Source: Clostridium sp.
Lineage (GTDB): Bacteria > Bacillota > Clostridia > Clostridiales > Clostridiaceae
NCBI RefSeq assembly: GCF_018372875.1
Contig: NZ_JAHAIF010000007.1
Span: 33,781-97,780, forward strand
Reading direction: 5' to 3'
Length of the DNA stretch: 64,000 bases
Shown: positions 54,548-62,363 of the stretch, in pieces
How positions within the stretch are numbered: position 1 is the first letter of the stretch
Layout of the letters: each line of letters begins with the position of its first letter
Notes under the pieces: generated by a model
Database searches by the model: none
The model's input: only the letters and a program-made list of their open reading frames with translations
What the model was told of the DNA's origin: nothing
Made by a program: the position numbers and the translations under genes

Positions 54548-55735
54548 TTACTTTTTATAAACAGACTTTAAGATTTCATAATATCCTTCAGCTCCTGTAT
54601 ATAATTGTTCTAATTCTATATACTCATCAATAGTATGAGCTAAATTTTCTTTAGAAGGTCCAAACCCTATTGTCTTTATACCTTTTTCTCCTGCATAGTG
54701 AGAACCATTAGTACAGAAAGAGTATTGAGTTATCTCAGGATTAATTCCAGCATTCTTTAATCCCTTATATGCTGCTTGTACGAATTCATCTTCCTCATCA
54801 TATAACCATGCTGGGAAGAATCTTTCTCCTTCTATTACCTCACCTGTATAACAAGTTTCATTTCCTCTTGCATATGAAACCTTAACATTTAACTCTACAT
54901 CTTCTTTTCTTAACTCTTCTAAAATCTTTTCTATTGGAGCTAATACAGATTCCTTAGTTTCACCCACTAATAATCTTCTGTCAAAAGTTGCTTTACAGTA
55001 ATCAGGTACAACTGAAGCTCCTGGATATGGGGATGACTTAATATCTGTTAATACTAAAATTCCCTTTCCAAGTACAGGATGTACAGGAGTTTCTACTCCT
55101 TGAATTTTTTCAATAACCTTTGACATCTTGTAAACTGCATTTACACCTTTTTCTGGATTAGCTGAGTGAGCTGGTTTTCCAAAAGTTTCTATAACAATTT
55201 CTGCTCTTCCTCTTTGTCCTATTTTTAAGTTCATTTCTGATGATTCACCAATTATTACATAATCAGGTTTTACAAATGAGCTAATGCTTCTTGATGCTAC
55301 ACCTTCAAATAATTCCTCATGAACAACACCCGCTACATAAATATCTCCTTCAAAGTCCTTCTTAACATCTTCTGCAAAATAAGCTGCAGCAGAAATCATA
55401 GCTGAAGTTTGTCCCTTCATATCAGAAGTTCCTCTACCATAAATTTTTCCATCAACTACTTCTGCCCCAAAAGGTGAATATGTCCATTTAGAATCATCAG
55501 GAACTGGAACTGTATCAATATGTCCATCAAATAAAAGTTTCTTACCTGGCTTACTTCCTTTGATATGGCCAATTACATTACCATATGCATCAACATAAAC
55601 ATCATCATATCCTAAGTTTTTTAAAGCTTTCTTAATAACTCCTACTACTTGTCCTTCTTCACCTGATATCGATTGATTTTGAACCATTTCTCTACATAAA
55701 TTAACTAACTCTTCTTTTCTTTTTTCACTTAACAT
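54548..55735 (-). CDS. ygeY: YgeY-type M20 metallohydrolase (selenium-linked)
   Basis: The 395-residue M20 peptidase-family hydrolase carries KKLLFDGHIDTVPVPD, YGRGTSDMKGQTSAM, VHEELFEGVASRS, IGESSEMNLKIGQRGRAEI, and CTNGSHYAGEKGIKTIGFGPS. Metal ligands are the His, Asp and Glu of these motifs. YgeY is a marker of selenium-dependent molybdenum-hydroxylase clusters and, in gut anaerobes, of urate degradation. The ATG follows AAGGAGATAAGGGT. Confidence 0.92.
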   Translation of the reverse strand: MLSEKRKEELVNLCREMVQNQSISGEEGQVVGVIKKALKNLGYDDVYVDAYGNVIGHIKGSKPGKKLLFDGHIDTVPVPDDSKWTYSPFGAEVVDGKIYGRGTSDMKGQTSAMISAAAYFAEDVKKDFEGDIYVAGVVHEELFEGVASRSISSFVKPDYVIIGESSEMNLKIGQRGRAEIVIETFGKPAHSANPEKGVNAVYKMSKVIEKIQGVETPVHPVLGKGILVLTDIKSSPYPGASVVPDYCKATFDRRLLVGETKESVLAPIEKILEELRKEDVELNVKVSYARGNETCYTGEVIEGERFFPAWLYDEEDEFVQAAYKGLKNAGINPEITQYSFCTNGSHYAGEKGIKTIGFGPSKENLAHTIDEYIELEQLYTGAEGYYEILKSVYKK

Positions 55736-55754
55736 ACCCTTATCTCCTTATATA

Positions 55755-56960
55755 TTAATAATTTCCTTCCCAAACAATTTCCCTATATTTCTCAGGATCT
55801 GTATCCCCTTCTGTACTGAAAAGTAATATCTTTGAATCCTCATTTAATTCTAATTTTTCTCTTAATTCTTTATAATCATCATTTTTCATAATTTCATATA
55901 TTAAGCCTGTTGTAACAGCACCTGATTCTCCCGATACTACTCTCTTATCCTCTTTTAAAGGATTACCTAGTATTCTCATACCCTTAGCTGCTACCCAGTC
56001 AGGACAAGATACAAATACCTTTGAACAACTTTTTAATACTTCCCATCCAATTATGTTAGGCTCACCACATGCTAGTCCAGCCATAATAGTTTGCATATCT
56101 CCACCAACAACTCTTGGTTCACCATCATTTGCAACTGCTGATTTGTATAAACAATCTGCCTTATTTGCTTCTACTATTACAGTCTTAGGACAATCTTCTC
56201 CAAAAACAGAAGCAAAGAATCCTTGGATTCCACCAGCTAAAGAACCAACACCTGCTTGAATAAATATATGAGTAGGTCTTTCAACCTTATATTCTTTAAG
56301 CTGATTGTAAGCTTCAAGCCCCATTGTTCCATAACCTTGCATTATCCACGCTGGAATATCCTCATATCCTTCCCAAGCAGTATCTTGAATTACTACTCCA
56401 TTATGCTCCTTAGCATATTTATCTGCTAATCTAACAGCATCATCATAATTCATGTCTGTTATACTTGCCTCTGCTCCCTCTTTTCTAATATTCTCTAATC
56501 TTATTAAAGAAGATCCCTTAGGCATATACACTACAGACTTTTGTTTTAATTGATTAGCTGTCCATGCAACTCCTCTTCCATGGTTTCCATCAGTAGCTGT
56601 TACAAAAGTAATTTCTCCTAAAGCTTCTCTCACTTCTTTAGAAATCATTTTTTCATAAGGTAATTCACTAATATCCTTTCCCAACTTTTCAGCTAGATAT
56701 TTAGCCATAGCAAAGGATCCACCTAATACCTTAAATGCATTTAATCCAAATCTGTAGGATTCATCTTTAATAAATATTCCACCTAGTCCTAAATAGTCTG
56801 CTAAATTATCCAAACTTACTAAAGGTGTCTCTGAGTATTGAGGAAAACTACTATGAAAGTTTTTTGCTTTAGATACTTCCTCAATACTTAAAAAATCTAA
56901 TAAATCATCCTTATTTACTTTAGGTAATGTATTTTCTTTCCATTTAATATTCTCAATCAT
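55755..56960 (-). CDS. dpaL: Diaminopropionate ammonia-lyase
   Basis: This PLP enzyme (YgeX in E. coli) splits 2,3-diaminopropionate into pyruvate and two ammonia, via 2-aminoacrylate. The 401-residue protein has the PLP lysine K77 in RFGLNAFKVLGGSFA and D124 in TATDGNHGRGVAW. The K77 numbering matches E. coli YgeX, supporting the start at 56960. The GGAGG at 56968-56972 is 7 nt from this ATG. A longer frame from 56999 lies over the sigma-54 promoter and cannot be correct. It is the first gene of the purine operon. Confidence 0.95.
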   Translation of the reverse strand: MIENIKWKENTLPKVNKDDLLDFLSIEEVSKAKNFHSSFPQYSETPLVSLDNLADYLGLGGIFIKDESYRFGLNAFKVLGGSFAMAKYLAEKLGKDISELPYEKMISKEVREALGEITFVTATDGNHGRGVAWTANQLKQKSVVYMPKGSSLIRLENIRKEGAEASITDMNYDDAVRLADKYAKEHNGVVIQDTAWEGYEDIPAWIMQGYGTMGLEAYNQLKEYKVERPTHIFIQAGVGSLAGGIQGFFASVFGEDCPKTVIVEANKADCLYKSAVANDGEPRVVGGDMQTIMAGLACGEPNIIGWEVLKSCSKVFVSCPDWVAAKGMRILGNPLKEDKRVVSGESGAVTTGLIYEIMKNDDYKELREKLELNEDSKILLFSTEGDTDPEKYREIVWEGNY

Positions 56961-56987
56961 TTTCATCCCTCCTATGCTTATTCTTAA

Positions 56988-57004
56988 AGCAAATTTCATG
57001 CCAG
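56988..57004 (-). promoter_or_regulatory. Sigma-54 (-24/-12) promoter of the purine operon
   Basis: On the minus strand CTGGCATGAAATTTGCT matches the sigma-54 consensus YTGGCACGRNNNTTGCW at 16 of 17 positions, with GG and GC exactly 10 nt apart. Transcription would start near 56975, just before the dpaL ribosome site. The gene for a sigma-54 activator is immediately upstream. Confidence 0.9.
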
Positions 57005-57097
57005 TTTTTTCTTTATTTTTTCATTGGAAAAATACACTTTAATCTCATTTTGCCCTTTATAAAAGCTATTTTTTCATTAAATTTATATATAAAAAAC

Positions 57098-57143
57098 AAG
57101 CGATTATCATTTTGAGAATTAATTCTCAAAATGATAATCGCTT
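57098..57143. promoter_or_regulatory. 46-bp perfect palindrome, probable enhancer-binding site
   Basis: Two 23-bp arms are exact complements with the centre at 57120/57121. The core half-site is TTCTCAAAATGATAATCG. It lies ~95-140 bp upstream of the -24/-12 promoter, the usual distance for a sigma-54 upstream activator sequence. It may also act as a terminator for the activator gene, since a T-run follows on the minus strand. Confidence 0.75.
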
Positions 57144-57186
57144 AAAACATTCTATATTTCTAATTCAATAATATTATTTATACTTT

Positions 57187-57202
57187 TTCTCAAAATGATA
57201 AT
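57187..57202. promoter_or_regulatory. Third copy of the enhancer half-site
   Basis: TTCTCAAAATGATAAT repeats 16 nt of the palindrome arm in the same orientation as its right arm. It overlaps the final base of the activator stop codon, ~190 bp upstream of the sigma-54 promoter. Activator oligomers would bind several such sites. Confidence 0.65.
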
Positions 57203-58968
57203 TATTTCATATCATCTAACTTTCTATAAAGTGTAGCTAGTCCAATACCTAATTTTTTTGCTGCTTTTTTCTTTCCTTCTGTATCGTAACCATATTCCCC
57301 TAAGACCTTAGTTATATACTCCTTTTCAATATCCTTTAATGTTCTTATTTCATTATTATCTAAGAAACTAAATTTATTTTTATCCTTTTCTTCTTGATAT
57401 GCATCAACAAAGGATTTAGGTAGCATACTTATCTTCACTATTCCACTTTCATTAGAAAGACTTACCATAAACTCAACAACATTTTCTAATTCACGTATAT
57501 TTCCTGGCCAACTATATTTATGCATCATATTTCTTACGTCATCATCAATTGTATGAACATATTTATTATAAATTTGATTATATTTATTTAATAATCCCTT
57601 TGTAATAATATCTATATCATCTTCTCTATCTCTAAGGGGAGGTACCTCTATAGGAATTACATTAAGCCTATAATATAAATCTTCTCTGAACTTTCCTTCC
57701 TTTACAAGTTCTTTTAGATTTTTATTAGTTGCAGCTATAACTCTTATATCCAAGTGTTGTAATTGGTTTGACCCAATTCTAACAACTACTCTTTCTTGCA
57801 ATACCCTCAATAATTTTACTTGCAGATATAAAGGCATATCTCCTATTTCATCTAAAAATATTACACCCTTATTTGCTAACTCAAACTTACCTATTCTTCC
57901 ACTAGAACTTGCCCCAGAAAAAGCACCTTTAACATATCCAAATAATTCACTTTCAAGAAGAGTTTCAGGAATTGCTCCACAGTTAATTGCTATAAATGGC
58001 TTATTTTTTCTATCGCTTTCTGAATGAATAGCTCTTGCTACTAATTCTTTCCCTGTTCCACTTTCTCCAGTTATTAATACAGTAGATTTTGAATCTGCTA
58101 TTCTTTTAACTTTATTTTTTAATGACTTTATTGCTTTTGACTCTCCTATAATTGACTTCGTATTTGTTTTATTATCCCCTAAAGAAATATTTAATGCATC
58201 CTCTTGTAACTTATGTAGCTTATTAAATATCAGTATCTTATCACATTCATCTATTCCAACTACATTTGGAATAAGCTTGCCAACAACATTAAATTCTTTT
58301 TCTTCAATTGTTATTTTAAAAGTTCTATTTCCGTGATAATACTCCTCTACCTCGGTAATTTCTATATTTTTACCTATTACACTTGGGCTCAGTTTTAGTT
58401 CTTTTAATCCACAGTAATTAATATTTTGTATTGTACCATCTCTCTTTATGGGGATTACGCCATTATCAACAGAATCCAATATTTGTTTTAAGAAATTTAG
58501 ATTCAAACGATTTAACTCAACTTCATTCTCTTCAATTATTTTTGCTGAAATTAATTCCCCAATTTGCTCTAAGAATGATACCATATTAGTTAAATTACCT
58601 TCTAGTCTCTTCTTTTGATCATAGCTACTACAAATTAATCCAATAATTCCAAAGGTCTCATCTTTATATTTTATGGGAACACATATCTCCATCTCTTCTA
58701 TACAATTTCCGCATTGCTCACAGTTTTTACATAATTCATTTTCTCCCGGATTTTTAATAATTTGAATTTCTCCTGTAGCTAATGCATGCTTATATACATA
58801 TCCAACCCTATCTATACTCTCATTAAGTTTATTACTATATAATCCAGTTCCAGCTATTCTAATTAAATTCTCATCAACTATCTCAACATCGATATTTACA
58901 ATACTTGAAATAACTTTTGCATATCTATTAACAACTTTACTTATATCTTTAAGACGTAACTTAATCAT
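57202..58968 (-). CDS. Sigma-54-dependent activator of the purine operon
   Basis: The 588-residue protein has an N-terminal sensory region with a CxxCxxCxxC cluster (C80, C83, C86, C89, plus C96), then a PAS-like segment (~155-250). The AAA+ domain carries GESGTGKE at 301-308, GAFSGA at 348-353 (consensus GAFTGA, T to S) and VIFLDEIGDMPL. The C-terminal Fis-type helix-turn-helix is KKAAKKLGIGLATLYRKL. The cysteines may sense redox or metal. The start at 58968 has GGGAGG 5 nt before it. Its binding sites and the promoter lie directly downstream, so it most likely controls the dpaL operon. Confidence 0.93.
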   Translation of the reverse strand: MIKLRLKDISKVVNRYAKVISSIVNIDVEIVDENLIRIAGTGLYSNKLNESIDRVGYVYKHALATGEIQIIKNPGENELCKNCEQCGNCIEEMEICVPIKYKDETFGIIGLICSSYDQKKRLEGNLTNMVSFLEQIGELISAKIIEENEVELNRLNLNFLKQILDSVDNGVIPIKRDGTIQNINYCGLKELKLSPSVIGKNIEITEVEEYYHGNRTFKITIEEKEFNVVGKLIPNVVGIDECDKILIFNKLHKLQEDALNISLGDNKTNTKSIIGESKAIKSLKNKVKRIADSKSTVLITGESGTGKELVARAIHSESDRKNKPFIAINCGAIPETLLESELFGYVKGAFSGASSSGRIGKFELANKGVIFLDEIGDMPLYLQVKLLRVLQERVVVRIGSNQLQHLDIRVIAATNKNLKELVKEGKFREDLYYRLNVIPIEVPPLRDREDDIDIITKGLLNKYNQIYNKYVHTIDDDVRNMMHKYSWPGNIRELENVVEFMVSLSNESGIVKISMLPKSFVDAYQEEKDKNKFSFLDNNEIRTLKDIEKEYITKVLGEYGYDTEGKKKAAKKLGIGLATLYRKLDDMK

Positions 58969-59064
58969 TGTGTCCTCCCATATGTACTTCTCTCCATCTT
59001 TATACCTCAATACCATAATTTATTCTTAAGTTCTTATATTCTTTTATTTATATATTTTTAAAAA

Positions 59065-59098
59065 TAAAAGATCAGAAGTTTTTCTCCTGATTTTTATT
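59065..59098. terminator. Hairpin upstream of the activator gene
   Basis: AAAAGATCAG and CTGATTTTT can pair around an 11-nt loop. It lies between the two minus-strand genes; it could be a terminator for the upstream gene or a leader hairpin. No other structure was seen in the 58969-59276 gap besides this and the next hairpin. Confidence 0.5.
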
Positions 59099-59218
59099 AT
59101 ACTTTATCTTGCATTAATCTTCCATAAAAGACTATTCTTTGTTATTCAAGTTCCCTATTTAATTTTTATATAAGTATAATACTCATTCCTTACTATTCAT
59201 AAAAGTTCCCTAAACGTG

Positions 59219-59253
59219 AAAAAAGATTTTGCTTTTTGCAAAACCTTTTTACT
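59219..59253 (-). terminator. Intrinsic terminator of the SanA-like gene
   Basis: AAAAAAGATTTTGC pairs with GCAAAACCTTTTT (one mismatch), 24 nt below the stop codon on the minus strand. Confidence 0.75.
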
Positions 59254-59276
59254 TTAATATTCTATAAACTATTCTT

Positions 59277-59966
59277 TTACCCTTCCGTATCTCTTCCATC
59301 ACTTGTATTAACTGGAATTGACTCTCCTAAAAATTTAGGTTCAGGCTTAAATACATTTACAAACAAGAAATCCTTTAATTGTGCAATCCTCTCTCTCTTC
59401 TTATAAGCATCCATATAGTAGTATTCTCTCTTATCAGAAGTATATCCATAAGCATCTATGCCAAGCTTCTCTGCTAAGTATAAAGCTCTAGGTAGATGAT
59501 ATTCATTAGTCACTATTAAGGCACTTTCAACCTTGAAAATATCTTTAGCCCTATAAATACTATCATAAGTTGAAAAACCTGCATGGTCTAAAAAAATATC
59601 CTTCTCCTTTATATCTGAATTCTTTAAAATATAATCCTTCATAGTTCCAACTTCATTATATCCTTCTCTTCCATGATCCCCTGAAAGAAGTAGTTTTCCT
59701 TCTACTCCCATATTTAAAATATCTAATGATGTTGATAACCTATCAGTTAAAATATCTGAAGGGGTACCATCTTCTCTAACCCCTGCTCCAAGAACTATAA
59801 TGGCATCAACTTTTTTTGGAAGAGTATCCTTTATAACTATTCTCTTCTCACCTTTTGCTTGTACATCATTTATTATTACTAAGGCTCCACAAAGAACAAT
59901 TACCAATATGCATATAAATGTAACCATCATTTTTTTCAGAACCTTTATATATTTTTTTCCCTCCAT
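59277..59966 (-). CDS. SanA/YdcF-like DUF218 membrane protein
   Basis: The 229-residue protein has an N-terminal transmembrane helix (~14-34) and a DUF218 domain: DAIIVLGAGVREDGTPSDILTDRL, KLLLSGDHGREGYNEVGTMKDYIL, DIFLDHAGFSTYDSIYRAKDIF, and ALIVTNEYHLPRALYLAEKLGIDAYGY. In E. coli SanA affects envelope barrier function (vancomycin sensitivity). The enzymatic role is unknown. The ATG follows GGGGGGTAAATTAT. Confidence 0.85.
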   Translation of the reverse strand: MEGKKYIKVLKKMMVTFICILVIVLCGALVIINDVQAKGEKRIVIKDTLPKKVDAIIVLGAGVREDGTPSDILTDRLSTSLDILNMGVEGKLLLSGDHGREGYNEVGTMKDYILKNSDIKEKDIFLDHAGFSTYDSIYRAKDIFKVESALIVTNEYHLPRALYLAEKLGIDAYGYTSDKREYYYMDAYKKRERIAQLKDFLFVNVFKPEPKFLGESIPVNTSDGRDTEG

Positions 59967-60092
59967 ATAATTTACCCCCCGAACTACTCTTTTGTTACAT
60001 TATATCCTATAATTTTCTATTAACAATTACGAATTAGTTAAGATATTTTTGAAACAATAATACTATAAATACAATAATAGGAGGATTATTAT

Positions 60093-60746
60093 ATGGATAA
60101 CAAAGAAATACTAGACACCTTAAATTTTAGACACGCTTGCAAGGAATTTGACCCTTCAAAGAAAATAAGTGAAAATGAGCTTAATCTTATATTAGAAAGT
60201 GCACGTCTTTCTCCTAGCTCTATGGGAATTGAACCATGGAAGTTTTTAATAATAGAAAATGAAGACTTAAAAAAGGAACTTGCCTCTGTTTCCTGGGGTG
60301 GACAAAAGCAAATCCCATCCTGTAGCCATTTAGTTATTGCTCTAAGTAGAACTCCTAACCAAATTAAATATAATTCAGATTTCATAAACTATATTTTAAA
60401 GGATGTTCATCATATGCCAAATGAAGTTTCTGAAAAATATAAGGAAATAATGAAGGGCTTTGAAGAAAGTAAGCTTAAGACAGAAGAGGACCTTCTTGAC
60501 TATTCAACAAAGCAAACATATATAGCTTGTGCAAATATGATGACTATTGCTGCTTTTGAAAAAATAGATTCCTGTCCTATTGGTGGATTCGATTTAGAGT
60601 CTGTAAACAAAATTTTAGTAGAGAGAAACTTACTTGATAAAGATAAATTTTATGTTACTTTAATGATTGCTTTAGGCTACAGAAAAAATCCTCAGCCTAT
60701 AAAAACACGTCAACCCTTCCAAGATATTTTTGTACTTGTAAAATAA
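60093..60746 (+). CDS. Nitroreductase family FMN oxidoreductase
   Basis: The 217-residue protein has the NfsB/YfkO-like pattern: FRHACKEFDPSKKISENELNLILESARLSPSSMGIEPWKFLII, QTYIACANMMTIAAFEKIDSCPIGGFD, and the C-terminal VTLMIALGYR. Such enzymes reduce nitro compounds or quinones with NAD(P)H. The native substrate is unknown. The start follows GGAGGATTATTAT. Confidence 0.9.
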   Translation: MDNKEILDTLNFRHACKEFDPSKKISENELNLILESARLSPSSMGIEPWKFLIIENEDLKKELASVSWGGQKQIPSCSHLVIALSRTPNQIKYNSDFINYILKDVHHMPNEVSEKYKEIMKGFEESKLKTEEDLLDYSTKQTYIACANMMTIAAFEKIDSCPIGGFDLESVNKILVERNLLDKDKFYVTLMIALGYRKNPQPIKTRQPFQDIFVLVK

Positions 60747-60751
60747 AAAAG

Positions 60752-60822
60752 GTGGGGGGGATATTTATTTTGCTCGTTCCGTCGCAAGCTCCAAGTCACA
60801 TCAAAACAAATATCCCCCCCAC
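60752..60822. repeat. 20-bp hairpin with G7/C7 arms enclosing repeat module A
   Basis: The arms 60752-60771 (GTGGGGGGG then ATATTTATTTT) and 60803-60822 pair with a single G-T wobble. The 31-nt loop contains the GTTCCGTCGC and GCTCCAAGTCACA core shared with 21606-21646. Seven G and seven C runs are striking in such AT-rich DNA. Confidence 0.75.
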
Positions 60823-60836
60823 GCGTACTAAAGGTA
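60761..60836. repeat. Mosaic intergenic repeat, modules A and C
   Basis: Module A (60761-60800) matches 21606-21646 at most positions. Module C (60824-60836, CGTACTAAAGGTA) matches 8439-8451 exactly. Confidence 0.65.
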
Positions 60837-60850
60837 TTAAAAATATTTAA

Positions 60851-60896
60851 AAAAGGAGCTATGACATTATCAGAAAAAATAGCCATAGCTCCTTTT
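60851..60896. terminator. Terminator hairpin
   Basis: AAAAGGAGCTATG pairs with CATAGCTCCTTTT across a 20-nt loop. It can end the nitroreductase transcript or the opposing PTS operon. The AAAAGGAGCT arm resembles the terminator at 21662. Confidence 0.75.
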
Positions 60897-60995
60897 ATAT
60901 ATTCCACTGAAAGTTATTGTATATCTAAAAATAAATTATTTCTAATTAGAATTCATTCAAGCATAATCCACTAAACACCTGATTTTTACTATAAC

Positions 60996-61024
60996 TTCTT
61001 AAGTTCTTAAGTTCTTAAGAACTT
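60996..61024. repeat. Three tandem octamers ending in a palindrome
   Basis: TTCTTAAG is repeated three times (60996-61019) and the end forms the 16-bp palindrome AAGTTCTTAAGAACTT (61009-61024), between the PTS stop and the terminator. Confidence 0.6.
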
Positions 61025-61038
61025 ATCTTTTTACATTT

Positions 61039-62337
61039 TTAATTAATTCCTTCTTCCTTAAGTTGCTTCTTTTCAAATATCTTAAAGAATGGATAGTATA
61101 TTACCATTGATATTGGTATTAATAAGAATACGAAAACTACATTTCTCCAATCTAATGAGCTTAAATAAGCTTGTGCAAAGAAAGGAGTAAATGATGGGTC
61201 AACTATGTATCCTGGTGTAATTAACCCTATACTTTGAACAAAATATGTAAGTGATACTGATACTATAGGTGTAATTAAAAAGGGAATTGCAAGTATTGGA
61301 TTAAACACAATTGGGCCACCAAATATTACTGGTTCATTTATTCCGCACATTCCAGGTACTATTGATAATCTTCCCAATGTCTTTAAATGAGTTGATCTAC
61401 TCTTCATCATAAGAATAATTAATCCTATTGTATTACCTGCTCCACCCATGATAGCTATTCTAAACATTTGTAAGTTCATAAGGTTTGTTGGTGCTTGTCC
61501 TGCTGATACTAATTCTGCATTTAGTCCACTGTTAGCTATACCTAATGAAAATACTATAGGGAATATAATTGAAGTTCCGTTAACTCCAAATAGCCATAAC
61601 AAGTTAGAAAAAGTTATTAGGAAAATGAATCCCCATAAATTATCTACTACAGATAAAGCTGGTGTTAAAATACTCATTATAGCATCTGGTAAATTCTTAT
61701 CTAAACTTGCTACTAATATAATATTTAACCCATAAAGGATTGCTATATTAGCTACTACAGGTAATATTGAATTAATAAATGATGTTACAGCTGATGGTAC
61801 TGAATCTGGTAACTTAAACTCAAGTCCCTTAACCTTTAGGAATCTTGATATTTCAACAGATAGTACAGATATAATAATTGCTACAAATAATCCATCTGCT
61901 CCTAGATATTGAGTAGAAATGCCCCCTTCTACAGCTGGTGCACAAATCATTAAAAATACTGATAATGATATTAATCCTGAAATAGAAGCTTTCATTTTAT
62001 ATTCATTAGCTAATGAGTATGCAATTGAGAATGCACTCATAAGTCCAAACATACCCATTGTCATATTAAATGGTGCTGTTAATATAGCATAATTTTCAAC
62101 AGCGAATTCTTTCCAAGATAATAATCCCTTAACAAAGAAATTTGCAGTATCTGCATTAACTAAATCTGGATTTATAGGTGGGTTTGCTATAACTAAAAAT
62201 AATGCTCCCACAACAATTAATGCTAAAGGCATCATCATACCAGCAGATATTGCCTTTAAGTGTCTTTGATTTCCTAACTTACTTCCTATTGGTGATAAAA
62301 CTCTATCTAATTTATCTAAAAACTTATTTCCTTCCAT
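61039..62337 (-). CDS. PTS EIIC membrane permease, cellobiose/lactose family
   Basis: The 432-residue protein has about ten helices and EIIC family features: KAISAGMMMPLALIVVGALFLVI at the N-terminus, FNMTMGMFGLMSAFSIAYSLANEY, IMGGAGNTIGLIILMM and CGINEPVIFGGPIVFNPILAIPFLITPI. It lacks the EIIA and EIIB domains, which must come from elsewhere. It starts after GGAGGAAGTGGGCT and is 26 nt below the MgsA-C-like gene. The sugar is unknown; beta-glucoside or chito-type disaccharides are typical. Confidence 0.9.
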   Translation of the reverse strand: MEGNKFLDKLDRVLSPIGSKLGNQRHLKAISAGMMMPLALIVVGALFLVIANPPINPDLVNADTANFFVKGLLSWKEFAVENYAILTAPFNMTMGMFGLMSAFSIAYSLANEYKMKASISGLISLSVFLMICAPAVEGGISTQYLGADGLFVAIIISVLSVEISRFLKVKGLEFKLPDSVPSAVTSFINSILPVVANIAILYGLNIILVASLDKNLPDAIMSILTPALSVVDNLWGFIFLITFSNLLWLFGVNGTSIIFPIVFSLGIANSGLNAELVSAGQAPTNLMNLQMFRIAIMGGAGNTIGLIILMMKSRSTHLKTLGRLSIVPGMCGINEPVIFGGPIVFNPILAIPFLITPIVSVSLTYFVQSIGLITPGYIVDPSFTPFFAQAYLSSLDWRNVVFVFLLIPISMVIYYPFFKIFEKKQLKEEGIN

Positions 62338-62363
62338 AGCCCACTTCCTCCTACCATGCTATT

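Noticed and set aside
56961..56999. Longer dpaL start at 56999
   Set aside because: The extra 13 codons overlap the -24/-12 sigma-54 promoter and the ribosome site. Start at 56960 also puts the PLP lysine at K77 as in E. coli YgeX.
60752..60822. CRISPR or tRNA gene in the hairpin region
   Set aside because: Only one repeat-like unit is present and no cloverleaf or spacer pattern exists.
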